Below, piece after piece: positions 18,078 through 25,232 of a stretch of DNA of 45,706 nt (the first letter of the stretch is position 1; every line of letters begins with the position of its first letter). The stretch is from CAYUVH01 sp964448135. Its GTDB lineage: Bacteria > Verrucomicrobiota > Verrucomicrobiia > Limisphaerales > UBA8199. The DNA is taken from positions 1 through 45,706 of the forward strand of contig CAYUVH010000033.1 in assembly GCA_964448135.1 (NCBI GenBank). Direction: 5' to 3'. Below the pieces are notes generated by a model. It was given only the letters and a program-made list of their open reading frames with translations. It ran no database searches and was not told where the DNA came from. The position numbers were made by a program, and so were the translations under genes.

Positions 18078-18785
18078 ATGTCCCTCATCCGCTTCGATAA
18101 GGTTTCCCGCCGTTACCAGATGGGCTCGGAAACCATCCACGCCCTGCGCGAAGTCTCCCTGGAAATCCAACGCGGCGAATACGTTGCCATCATGGGCCCT
18201 TCCGGCTCCGGCAAGTCCACCATGATGAATCTCATCGGTTGCCTCGACACGCCCACTTCCGGCAGCTACCGGCTCAACGGCACCGAGGTCGGCGAAATGG
18301 ACGACGACCGCCTCGCCGAAATCCGCAACCGCGAGATCGGCTTCATTTTCCAAACCTTCAATCTCCTCCCGCGCTCCGACGCCCTCCGCAACGTCGAGCT
18401 GCCGCTCATTTACTCCGGCGTGTCCGCCGGTGAACGTCGTGAGATCGCGCTCAAAGCCCTGACCAGCGTCGGACTGGCCGAACGCATTCACCACCAGCCG
18501 AACGAACTTTCCGGCGGCCAGCGCCAGCGTGTCGCGGTCGCCCGCGCCCTGGTCAACAAACCCTCGGTGCTCCTCGCCGACGAACCCACCGGCAACCTCG
18601 ATTCGAAAACCGGCACTGAAATTCTCGCCCTCTTCGACGAACTCCATCGCAACGGCAACACCATCATCGTCGTCACCCACGAAGAAGCCGTCGCCCGCCA
18701 TTCCCGCCGCATCATCCGCATCCGCGACGGCCTCATCGCCAGCGACGAGCCCGTGACCCCTGTCGCCACCGAGGCAAAATCCTGA
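18078..18785 (+). CDS. ABC transporter ATPase (MacB/LolD type)
   Basis: This 235-residue nucleotide-binding protein carries Walker A GPSGSGKST (residues 40-48), Q-loop FQTFNLLPRS (Gln92), signature LSGGQRQRVA (144-153), Walker B VLLADEPTGNLD (164-175) and the H-loop THEEAVA (His201). The sequence FQTFNLLPR and EPTGNLDS are typical of the MacB/LolD/FtsE group, which normally pairs with FtsX-like permeases. No FtsX-type permease is encoded next to it; the downstream permeases are of the ABC-2 type. It probably energises export with the MacA-like adaptor, but the membrane subunit is uncertain. Confidence 0.93.
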   Translation: MSLIRFDKVSRRYQMGSETIHALREVSLEIQRGEYVAIMGPSGSGKSTMMNLIGCLDTPTSGSYRLNGTEVGEMDDDRLAEIRNREIGFIFQTFNLLPRSDALRNVELPLIYSGVSAGERREIALKALTSVGLAERIHHQPNELSGGQRQRVAVARALVNKPSVLLADEPTGNLDSKTGTEILALFDELHRNGNTIIVVTHEEAVARHSRRIIRIRDGLIASDEPVTPVATEAKS

Positions 18786-18786
18786 T

Positions 18787-18898
18787 GGAGCGCGGCTGTC
18801 CTCAGCCGCAACGCGTTCAATCTCGAAAAGAGCGCCGAGTGAATTCCTGTATTCGCAAGCACTCGTTCCCGGTGCGGCTGGGGACCGCCGCGCCCCCG
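18787..18898. repeat. REP-like element (family A)
   Basis: GGAGCGCGGCTGTCCTCAGC opens the element at 18787, identical to 9351 onward for 24 bases. Its interior has GCGTTCAATCTCG. A diverged right arm (GTGCGGCTGGGGACCGCCGC) lies at 18872-18891. It begins 2 bp after the ATPase stop codon and may terminate or stabilise that transcript. Confidence 0.75.
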
Positions 18899-19000
18899 TG
18901 GCGGAAACAAGCTTGACCCCATCCCTCCTGAAGCTACCGTCGCCCCATGGAAGTGGGATGGGAAGCATCCGCATTTATCGAAGGAGTTTGACGCCGCCCG

Positions 19001-20572
19001 ATGCAATTGCCCCCGATCATCGTTCGTGAGTTCAAGGTGCGATCGCGCGGCGCGGGCGTCTTTTGGATCCGCATCGTCGCCGCGTTGCTCGGATTGCTCG
19101 CCTGCCTCCCGATGTTCACCATGGGCGACTATCCCGGCCGTGACCTGGGCCGCTACGGCTTCAACAGCGTTGTCACCACCGGGTTCCTGCTTTGTTGCGC
19201 GGCGTGTCTGCTCACGGCCGATTTGCTGAGTTCCGAACGCCGCGAAGGCACGCTCGGCTTGCTGCTGCTGACCCCCGTCCGAGCCTTCGATGTCGTCGTG
19301 GGCAAGTTGGGATCGGTGGCCATCGTGGCGGTTTTCGGCCTGGCCGGTTTGCTGCCGATTTTGGTGGTTCCAGTGTTGGCCGGCGGGGTCACCGGAACCG
19401 AGGCCTTCTGTCACGGCTTGGTGCTGTTGGATTTGCTGTTTCTTTCGCTGTCCGCCGGTTTGTGGGCCTCGGCGCGGCGCTGGGAATCCACCCGTGCGGC
19501 GCGGACCGCCATCTGGTTCATGATCTGGATCATGCTCCTGCCGGCCATCCTTGAGGCGATTTTCCGAAGTGCTCAAGCCTGGACCTCCGGGATCGGACTC
19601 GTGAGTCCGCTGGTGGCCATTATTTATGCCAGCCCGGCCAGCAAGCTGGAGTGGATGCGGTTTGCGGTCTCTTTGGTGGCGATCCAGGCATTGGGATGGT
19701 GGCTGCTGGTCATGGCCGCGGCACATCTGAAGAACACTTTGAGCAAGGATTTGGAGGAAGCCTCGGAACCGGAGCAGGCCATGGACGAATTCGTCGCCGC
19801 GCGGCCATGGCTGGCGCGCCGTGTGCCCCGCAACGTGGATCCCATCCGCTGGCTCGCTTCGCGGCAACCCGGCGCGCGCCGGGCCATCAAAATAGCGGCC
19901 ATCCTTTCGGTGTTTCCGGGTATGTCGTCCTGGTTGGCTTTACCGTTGGCGGGAGCTTCTCGGGGAAATTTCGGTTCCCAGTCATTCAGCCTCGTCTTTT
20001 CCTTGTTAACCATGGGAATGGTTGCGCGGGGAGCCAGTTGGTTTCTTTACGAAACCCGCCGCAGCGGACAATTGGAGCTGCTGCTGACCACTCCCTGTGG
20101 CGCGCAGACCTTGTTGAGCAGCCAGTGGCGGGCCGTCAAAGGCTTTCTGAAGCGCCCCTTCGGGGTCGCCATCGGCATCATTGCCTTGATGCATTTTACG
20201 ATGATGCTGCAGTTCCTGCAGTTCGGTTCGTCCTCTGTCCTGTGGTGTGTGCCCTTCGTAAACGTGGCGTTGGGCATCACCGGTTTGGTGCTGGCGCTCC
20301 TGACGGTCTGCTGGCTGGCGATGTTCTTCGCGGCCCGCGGCCACACGCCGCTGGCCACCGTGGCCTGGTCGGCCGGGTTGGCTGCGGGCGTACCCTATGC
20401 AATGGCTTTGCTGGTTGGCTACGGGTTGCGCGGCGCTCTGGGTACTCTGGTGGTCCCCGGATCCTGGACCATGCACACGGCGAGTTGGGCGGGCGCTGTA
20501 GTCAAAATCATCTATCTCGCCTGGCTCCTGCGCCGTACCCGCCGTCGCTTGAGTGGATCTCTGGTGACCTGA
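19001..20572 (+). CDS. ABC-2-type permease, duplicated-half architecture (copy 1)
   Basis: This 523-residue polytopic membrane protein begins LPPIIVREFKVRSRGAGVFW. The first half contains SSERREGTLGLLLLTPVRAF (about residue 79), the coupling-helix-like signature of ABC-2 permeases. The second half contains a matching YETRRSGQLELLLTTPCGAQ (about residue 348). The protein therefore looks like two fused ABC-2 membrane domains joined by a polar linker (about 245-295). It is closely paralogous to the gene at 20858. The ATPase upstream is a candidate partner, but a family A repeat and 215 bp lie between them. The substrate is unknown. Confidence 0.8.
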   Translation: MQLPPIIVREFKVRSRGAGVFWIRIVAALLGLLACLPMFTMGDYPGRDLGRYGFNSVVTTGFLLCCAACLLTADLLSSERREGTLGLLLLTPVRAFDVVVGKLGSVAIVAVFGLAGLLPILVVPVLAGGVTGTEAFCHGLVLLDLLFLSLSAGLWASARRWESTRAARTAIWFMIWIMLLPAILEAIFRSAQAWTSGIGLVSPLVAIIYASPASKLEWMRFAVSLVAIQALGWWLLVMAAAHLKNTLSKDLEEASEPEQAMDEFVAARPWLARRVPRNVDPIRWLASRQPGARRAIKIAAILSVFPGMSSWLALPLAGASRGNFGSQSFSLVFSLLTMGMVARGASWFLYETRRSGQLELLLTTPCGAQTLLSSQWRAVKGFLKRPFGVAIGIIALMHFTMMLQFLQFGSSSVLWCVPFVNVALGITGLVLALLTVCWLAMFFAARGHTPLATVAWSAGLAAGVPYAMALLVGYGLRGALGTLVVPGSWTMHTASWAGAVVKIIYLAWLLRRTRRRLSGSLVT

Positions 20573-20578
20573 TTTCCC

Positions 20579-20833
20579 ATGGCGCCGAATTTTGCCGTAG
20601 GAAGATATCTCGAGGGATTGCACTTCCCACCCGTCACCGCGCGCGAATTGCGCGTGCGCTCGCGTCGGCCGGGAACGTTCTGGATTCGTTCGGGCGTCGC
20701 CTTGCTGGGCATGCCCAAAATTCCCGGAGCGCGGCTTTATAAGCCGCAGCGCGTTCAAAAGCATGAGGATTTGCGGTTAGTGAAGGCACACGTCAAGACT
20801 CAGTTCTCGACTGGGAGCGGTCATTCTCGTTAA
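20579..20833 (+). pseudogene. Decayed third copy of the ABC-2 permease (N-terminal fragment)
   Basis: This 84-codon open frame starts 6 bp after copy 1. Residues 16-45 (FPPVTARELRVRSRRPGTFW, then IRSGVALLGM) align with the N-termini of both neighbouring permeases. Homology stops at about 20717, a few bases before a family A hairpin element (20725-20760). The rest translates the element and unrelated sequence. The remaining 480 or so residues of a permease are absent. I interpret it as a truncated tandem duplicate. A translated peptide cannot be excluded, because the frame is intact. Confidence 0.75.
20725..20760. repeat. Short family A element at the break point of the pseudogene
   Basis: CGGAGCGCGGC is followed by TTTATAAGCCGC and AGCGCGTTCAAAA. 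GCGGCTT-TAT-AAGCCGC (20731-20747) forms a 7+3+7 hairpin. The head and the CGCAGCGCGTTCAA tail match the elements at 9350 and 18787, but the GTCCTC core is replaced. Confidence 0.7.
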
Positions 20834-20857
20834 AAGGAAAGCGGAGCCGCTCTTACC

Positions 20858-22501
20858 ATGACACGCCTGCCACCCATTATCGAACGAGAGCTAAACCTCC
20901 GCGCGCGACGCAGCGGCACGTATTGGATCCGCCTGGCCGTGGCCGCACTGGGCATGCTGGTTTGTCTCCCCATCCTCATGACCGGCGAGGGTGCCACTCC
21001 TGCCTATGTCGGGCGTTTCGGATTTGCCTGGCTTACCGGCGCGGCGTTCGTCCTCTGCGCCGCGGCGTGCCTGTTGACGGCCGACCTCCTGAGTTCCGAG
21101 CGCCGCGATGGCACGCTGGGATTGCTCCTGCTGACCCGCGTCAGGGTGTTCGAAATCGTCGTCGGGAAACTGGCATCCGTCGGACTGGTCGGATTGTGGG
21201 GACTCACCGCACTGCTGCCGGTGCTCACCCTGCCTGTACTGGCGGGGGGCGTGACGGGCCGTGAGGCATTTTGCCGCGGCTTGGTGCTGCTGGACCTGCT
21301 CTTTCTTTCGCTGGTGACCGGATTATGGGCGTCGGCGCGGCGATTGGAGGCCGTGCGCGCCGCGCGCTTGGCGCTGGGCATGACGGCGTTGTTGGTCCTC
21401 GCCCCGGCCCTGGCGGAGGCCTTCGCGCACTCGGTGAAGGTCTTCACTTCCGGCGTGGGCCTGCTCAGTCCCCTCACGGCGCTTTGCTATTCGAACCCGA
21501 CCAGCACACCCGAGGCGGTTCGTTTCGCGGTCTCGTTGCTGATCGTTCAGGGATGGGGCTGGTATTTGCTGGCGAGGACGTCGAAAAAATTACGCGAATC
21601 CTTCAGCGCCGAATTGGTGGAATCTTCCAAGCCGCCCGAACCTTCCTCCGAGCCGCCGCCCACGTCCCTCCCCGTCGTTCCGTTGCCGGAGGTGCCCGAC
21701 GCGATCGCGCTCGCCCAGGAACGCCGCAAGGCCGGCGACGACGATCCCATCGAATGGCTGGTGCTGCACCAGCGCACCATCAGCAGCGCCACTTTTCCGG
21801 CCGCGTTTCTAAGCTCGGTCCCGTATCTCCTCGGTTGGATGGCGGGTTTTCCCATGGCCCTCGCAAGCACGAGCGTCGTCGCCCAGCCGGTCAACCTGAT
21901 CTTCATGCTGATTGTGGTGGCCTTGGTCGCCCGCGGCGCAGGCTGGTTTTTGTATGAAGCCCGGCGAACCGGTCAATTGGAACTGCTTCTCACCACACCC
22001 TATGGTGCAGCCACCATTCTGATCGGACAATGCGCGGCCCTGAAGAAATTGTTGATCCGCCCCTTCGCCACTGCGGTCTTCACCATTATCCTGCTCACCT
22101 TCGCCAACGCCATCCGCCAGACCGGCGCCTTCCGGCAGGGCGATGACTTCTGGTTTGTCCTCGCGCCCATCGGTCTGGCGGCCAACCTCGCCTGCCTCGG
22201 GCTTTCCATTGTGGCCGCCTGCTGGCTCGGTATGTGGTCCAGCCTCGAGGGCTATTCTCCGCTGCTCACCATGGCCCGCGTCGCCGGACTGGTCGCCGGC
22301 ATTCCCTTCCTCTTTACCATGGGCGTGACCCTCTCGGGTGCTCTGCTGTTTCCCGTCGCTTACGCCTCGAAGCGTTCCTCATTGGCGCTGCTGGTCATGG
22401 TCCTGGCCGCCGTGCAAATCACGTATTTATTGGCCTTGATTGAGCGCAACCGCCGTCGCGTCCGGGAGCGGTTGTTGGAGGAGCGCGCGGGATTTGCATA
22501 G
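20858..22501 (+). CDS. ABC-2-type permease, duplicated-half architecture (copy 3)
   Basis: This 547-residue paralogue of the 19001 gene has the same plan. The N-terminus is LPPIIERELNLRARRSGTYW. The first-half signature is SSERRDGTLGLLLLTRVRVF, and the second-half signature YEARRTGQLELLLTTPYGAA. The linker between halves is longer and Pro-rich (PPEPSSEPPPTSLPVVPLPE, about 264-283). Two permeases of this kind could form a heterodimer, giving four ABC-2 units. An alternative is that each works alone as a fused dimer. The gene ends about 820 bp before the next gene, in a long non-coding region. Confidence 0.8.
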   Translation: MTRLPPIIERELNLRARRSGTYWIRLAVAALGMLVCLPILMTGEGATPAYVGRFGFAWLTGAAFVLCAAACLLTADLLSSERRDGTLGLLLLTRVRVFEIVVGKLASVGLVGLWGLTALLPVLTLPVLAGGVTGREAFCRGLVLLDLLFLSLVTGLWASARRLEAVRAARLALGMTALLVLAPALAEAFAHSVKVFTSGVGLLSPLTALCYSNPTSTPEAVRFAVSLLIVQGWGWYLLARTSKKLRESFSAELVESSKPPEPSSEPPPTSLPVVPLPEVPDAIALAQERRKAGDDDPIEWLVLHQRTISSATFPAAFLSSVPYLLGWMAGFPMALASTSVVAQPVNLIFMLIVVALVARGAGWFLYEARRTGQLELLLTTPYGAATILIGQCAALKKLLIRPFATAVFTIILLTFANAIRQTGAFRQGDDFWFVLAPIGLAANLACLGLSIVAACWLGMWSSLEGYSPLLTMARVAGLVAGIPFLFTMGVTLSGALLFPVAYASKRSSLALLVMVLAAVQITYLLALIERNRRRVRERLLEERAGFA

Positions 22502-22516
22502 CGCGATCCCGATTTC

Positions 22517-22546
22517 TTGACACCCACCCAATTCGTGCCACTTTAT
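22517..22546 (+). promoter_or_regulatory. Possible sigma-70 promoter
   Basis: A perfect TTGACA (22517-22522) is followed after 18 bases by CTTTAT (22541-22546), a weak -10 candidate. It would drive transcription rightward through the short-period repeats toward the fumarase genes, giving a leader of about 780 bases. The weak -10 and long distance keep confidence low. Confidence 0.3.
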
Positions 22547-22644
22547 CCCCGGAGGGATTTCTCGCCCGGCGTGTACGCGGGCTGAACCAGGGAAACGCAA
22601 GCACACTCAATTCTATTACTGTCATGCCACTCAACCCATCGCGA

Positions 22645-22680
22645 GTCCCTTGCGTCCTGGCGGTCCCTTTTGTCCCTTCC
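22645..22680 (+). repeat. 9-bp periodic array, GTCCCTT-type
   Basis: Four consecutive 9-mers: GTCCCTTGC, GTCCTGGCG, GTCCCTTTT, GTCCCTTCC. GTCC is kept in every unit and the other positions vary. Confidence 0.8.
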
Positions 22681-22697
22681 TCAGCGGACCCCAAAAG

Positions 22698-22737
22698 CCA
22701 CCTATTGCCACCTAATGCCCCCTATTGCCACTATCGC
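22698..22737 (+). repeat. 10-bp periodic array, CCACCTATTG-type
   Basis: Four consecutive 10-mers: CCACCTATTG, CCACCTAATG, CCCCCTATTG, CCACTATCGC. It starts 18 bp after the GTCCCTT array but uses a different word and a period one base longer. Confidence 0.85.
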
Positions 22738-22753
22738 TTTTTTTTCACCACCG

Positions 22754-22807
22754 GTGTCACTAGTCTCACCGGTCCCAGTGGTCCCACTAGTCCCATCAGT
22801 CCCCTCG
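22754..22807 (+). repeat. 9-bp periodic array, GTCCCACTA-type
   Basis: Six consecutive 9-mers: GTGTCACTA, GTCTCACCG, GTCCCAGTG, GTCCCACTA, GTCCCATCA, GTCCCCTCG. GT and C at unit positions 1, 2 and 5 are invariant. It shares the GTCCC core with the array at 22645. Confidence 0.85.
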
Positions 22808-22923
22808 CAAACCCCCGACCAGCCAAAATCAAACCACAGCGCAGCCAGAAGCAAACCCCCGGCCAGCCTGGCGGCAAACCTGAAAGCAAACCAAAAACCC
22901 CAGTAATCAAGCCTCGGCAAACC
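22808..22923 (+). repeat. CAAACC words at about 11-bp multiples
   Basis: CAAACC occurs at 22808, 22830, 22852, 22875, 22887 and 22918. Spacings are 22, 22, 23, 12 and 31, close to 2, 2, 2, 1 and 3 helical turns. The 22808 and 22852 copies extend to CAAACCCCCG[AG]CCAGCC. The strand is strongly A/C-skewed. Confidence 0.7.
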
Positions 22924-22964
22924 TAAATCGACCAAAAATAATTTAGCCACCGATCCGCTGGCCC

Positions 22965-23013
22965 CGGACCGCGGCTGTGTCGGTCCTCCGACCAGCCGCA
23001 GCGCTCAGGAACG
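22965..23013. repeat. Hairpin element related to family A
   Basis: GCGGCTG (22971-22977) pairs with CAGCCGC (22993-22999). Inside, GTCGG-TCCT-CCGAC forms a second stem. The head CGGACCGCGGCTG and the following AGCCGCAGCGCTC resemble the elements at 9350 and 18787. Confidence 0.65.
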
Positions 23014-23119
23014 CTTTTATGCCTGAAGATTATCGAACCATGCCCGCCCTCGGCAGTACTACAAACCAACCGCCGCTCGCGCCAAAATCCACCCTTGTCC
23101 CTACGCGTCCAAATGCTCT

Positions 23120-23196
23120 CCCTCTCCCCTCTTGTCGCGTCCCGCTCCGAGCGGGACGGATGGGAGAGGGCCGGGGTGAGGGGGATTTTGCCTCCA
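23120..23196. repeat. Nested hairpin repeat (CCCTCTCCC/GGGAGAGGG family)
   Basis: The outer arms CCCTCTCCC (23120-23128) and GGGAGAGGG (23162-23170) enclose GTCCCGCTC-C-GAGCGGGAC (23139-23157). The tail CCGGGGTGAGGGGGATTTTG matches the one at 14238 onward. This is a second copy of the dispersed element at 14218. Confidence 0.75.
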
Positions 23197-23325
23197 ACCT
23201 CACCCACTCAGGTAGGCGAACTTTTCTCCCATGGCTTTGTTCAGACGAGCCCCTCACCCTCCGCCCGCGGGAAAAAGGTTGGCGGCGGTTTTTCCCCGCG
23301 TGTAGATTCCGCTAAACGCAAAACC

Positions 23326-24213
23326 GTGCCGCTGCCCGATACATATTACCAACTGGTCGAAACCGTCTGCCGCGACTTGTACATCGACTCGCTGAAGGAA
23401 ATTCCGCCCGACGTCGTGGAAGCCATCCGCCAGGCCGCCAAACGCGAAACCAAGGAAGTCGGCCGCCGCATATTTTCCCACTACCTCCACTCCATCGAAC
23501 TGGGCCGCGAAAAAAAGATGATCGTCTGCCAGGACACCGGCATTCCGATTTACTGGGTGGAGATTGGCGGCAACCTGGAATTCAACGGCGCGAAGCTGAC
23601 CCAGGCCATCATAAAAGGCACGGAGCGCGCGACGAAGGAGCATCCGCTGCGCTCAAGCATCGTCTCCCCGATCGAGCGCAAGAATCGGCAAACGAGCACC
23701 GGCGATCGCATCCCGATCATTCATTACGATTTCGTGCCCGACACGGATGTACTGGACATCCTCTTCATGCCGAAAGGCTCGGGCTCCGAAAACATGTCGT
23801 TCATGAAAATGCTCGTGCCCGCCGACGGCGTGAACGGCATCAAGAAATTCGTCCTGGAGCAGGTAATCGGCGCTGGAGCAAAACCCTGTCCTCCGACCAT
23901 CGTCGGCGTCGGCATCGGCGGCTCCTCGGACCTCTGCATGACGATGGCGAAGAAGGCCACCACCCGTCCGCTCGGCTCGAAGAATCCCGACCCCACCCTG
24001 GCAGCGCTGGAAGAGGAGTTGATGAGCGTCATCAATCAGACCGGCATCGGCCCACAGGGTTTGGGCGGCGATACGACGGCTCTCGCGGTGCACATCGAAT
24101 CGGCGTGGACGCATATCACCTGCAACCCGGTGGCGGTGAATCTGCGATGCTGGCGCGCGGAACGCCGGCGCGCGAAGATTACGCCGGATCAGAAAGTGAC
24201 CTTCGGTTTCTGA
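23326..24213 (+). CDS. Fumarate hydratase class I, alpha (catalytic N-terminal) subunit
   Basis: This 295-residue Fe-S hydro-lyase subunit interconverts fumarate and malate in the TCA cycle together with the beta subunit encoded next to it. Recognisable blocks are MIVCQDTGIPIYWVEIG (cluster Cys in CQDTG), SIVSPIERKNRQTSTGD, MPKGSGSENMSFMKML, GVGIGGSSDLCMTMAKKA, and GPQGLGGDTTALAVHIE with THITCNPVAVN. The three cluster Cys candidates are in CQDTG, SDLCMT and ITCNPV. I start at the GTG at 23326, because homology begins at PLPDTYYQLVETVCRDL and the in-frame upstream extension reads repeat sequence. The length fits the two-subunit form. The beta gene follows after 4 bp. Confidence 0.9.
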   Translation: MPLPDTYYQLVETVCRDLYIDSLKEIPPDVVEAIRQAAKRETKEVGRRIFSHYLHSIELGREKKMIVCQDTGIPIYWVEIGGNLEFNGAKLTQAIIKGTERATKEHPLRSSIVSPIERKNRQTSTGDRIPIIHYDFVPDTDVLDILFMPKGSGSENMSFMKMLVPADGVNGIKKFVLEQVIGAGAKPCPPTIVGVGIGGSSDLCMTMAKKATTRPLGSKNPDPTLAALEEELMSVINQTGIGPQGLGGDTTALAVHIESAWTHITCNPVAVNLRCWRAERRRAKITPDQKVTFGF

Positions 24214-24217
24214 GCCT

Positions 24218-24814
24218 ATGGCCGAATATCGCTTCAAAACTCCGTTGACCGAGGCTAACATGCGCCAGTTGCGCGTCGGCGACTCGGTATTGCTGGATGG
24301 CGTTATCTTCGGCATCCGCGACGCGAACATGATCCGGTTGTTCGATCAAAAAGCGCCGCTTCCAGTGGACTGGCAGGGCGCCGCCCTGTTGCACACCGCG
24401 CCCAACGTGAAGAAGATTGGTCCCGGCAAATACGAACCGATCTGCGTCGGCACCACCACCAGCATGCGCATGGACCGTTTCACCGAGGGTTTGCTGCGTG
24501 ACTACGGTGTTCGCGCGATCCTCGGCAAAGGTGGCCTCTCCACTCGCAGCGCGGAACTGATGCAGCAATACGGCGCGTGCTACCTGAGCGTGACCGGCGG
24601 CGCAGCCGCCTCCGAGACCTTGCAAATCGAGGAAATCGAAAAAGTTTATTGGGAAGACCTGATGCCGGAATGCATCTGGCAGATTCGCTTCAACGGCCTG
24701 GGCCCGTTGACTGTCGGCATTGACGCGCACGGCGGGAACTTGCAACAGGACGTGCAAAATCAGGCGCAGGCGAAAACCGCGGAGCTGCTGAAGCAGCTGG
24801 GAGTGTCCGCGTGA
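24218..24814 (+). CDS. Fumarate hydratase class I, beta (C-terminal) subunit
   Basis: This 198-residue partner of the alpha subunit completes the class I fumarase active site. The family plan is visible: LRVGDSVLLDGVIFGIRDAN, then GPGKYEPICVGTTTSMRMD, ILGKGGLSTRS and the C-terminal ECIWQIRFNGLGPLTVGIDA. The usual RDAAHKR block reads RDANMIRLF here, so the normal His is replaced, which is worth noting for activity or substrate (class I fumarase versus tartrate dehydratase). It overlaps the SdhC-like gene by 4 bp (ATGA). Confidence 0.88.
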   Translation: MAEYRFKTPLTEANMRQLRVGDSVLLDGVIFGIRDANMIRLFDQKAPLPVDWQGAALLHTAPNVKKIGPGKYEPICVGTTTSMRMDRFTEGLLRDYGVRAILGKGGLSTRSAELMQQYGACYLSVTGGAAASETLQIEEIEKVYWEDLMPECIWQIRFNGLGPLTVGIDAHGGNLQQDVQNQAQAKTAELLKQLGVSA

Positions 24815-25188
24815 AAACACGAAATTTCCAAAGCTACCGCGGCACCTGGGCCTGGCTTACGCAACGGGTGAGCGCCATCGGATTGTTCTTCCTGATACCC
24901 GTGAAGATTTACAGCGGCTGGGCGGGGCTGGGAAAAGTCCCGTTTCCCAGCTTTATGGGCCCGGCGGTCAGTATGCACCTGAACGCTTCCCTGGATATCC
25001 TCCTGCTGCTCTTTTTCTTGCTCCACGGATTTTACGGCCTGCGCGTGATCCTGATTGATTTCGGCGTCATCCGGGAGGACACGTTTTTCTGGCGCACGCT
25101 GGCTTTGGCAATGGCCTTGTTCCTCGCGGCCGTGTGGTTCGTTTACTTGCACGGCCACCAGGCGGCGAATGCGAACAGTTTCTCGTGA
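24811..25188 (+). CDS. Succinate dehydrogenase / fumarate reductase membrane anchor (SdhC/D-like)
   Basis: This 125-residue protein has three hydrophobic helices (about 20-37, 58-80, 92-113). The N-terminal TWAWLTQRVSAIGLFFLIPV resembles the S/R quinone-site helix of SdhC/SdhD, and FLLHGFYGLRVILIDF carries His72, the likely heme-b or quinone-proximal ligand, followed by Arg. It would anchor a succinate dehydrogenase complex to the membrane. No flavoprotein or iron-sulfur subunit is encoded nearby in this window, so its catalytic partners must lie elsewhere. It is translationally coupled to the fumarase beta gene. The short single anchor could be a one-subunit or two-subunit type. Confidence 0.7.
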   Translation: MKTRNFQSYRGTWAWLTQRVSAIGLFFLIPVKIYSGWAGLGKVPFPSFMGPAVSMHLNASLDILLLLFFLLHGFYGLRVILIDFGVIREDTFFWRTLALAMALFLAAVWFVYLHGHQAANANSFS

Positions 25189-25232
25189 CCTGACGCCGTA
25201 CGACAAAGTTCGCAACGAGGTCGAAAAAGCAA

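Larger units (their letters stand above)
22502..23325. other. 824-bp non-coding region dense in short-period repeats
   Basis: This stretch between the permease and fumarase genes has no gene I can support. Open frames exist in several phases because 9-bp repeats preserve frame, but their products are simple Pro/Ser/Val or Gly/Thr repeats. From left to right it holds a possible promoter (22517), word arrays (22645-22680, 22698-22737, 22754-22807, 22808-22923), a hairpin (22965-23013) and a nested hairpin repeat (23120-23196). The arrays are listed separately. Confidence 0.65.

Noticed and set aside
16236..18974. Very long open frame on the minus strand (about 900 codons)
   Set aside because: It lies antisense to the clear MacA-like and ABC ATPase genes. 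It is Gly/Asp/Phe-rich with no domain, as expected from the complement of GC-rich genes.
22645..22807. CRISPR array
   Set aside because: Units are 9-10 bp, directly adjacent, without spacers and degenerate. No cas genes are nearby.
22624..22950. Open frames on both strands with Pro/Ser/Val or Gly/Thr repeats (collagen-like on the minus strand)
   Set aside because: The repeat sense comes from the 9-bp periods, which keep all frames open. No start context, signal peptide or domain supports a gene.
23095..23325. N-terminal extension of the fumarase alpha subunit
   Set aside because: It translates repeat sequence (23120-23196); homology begins at the GTG at 23326.
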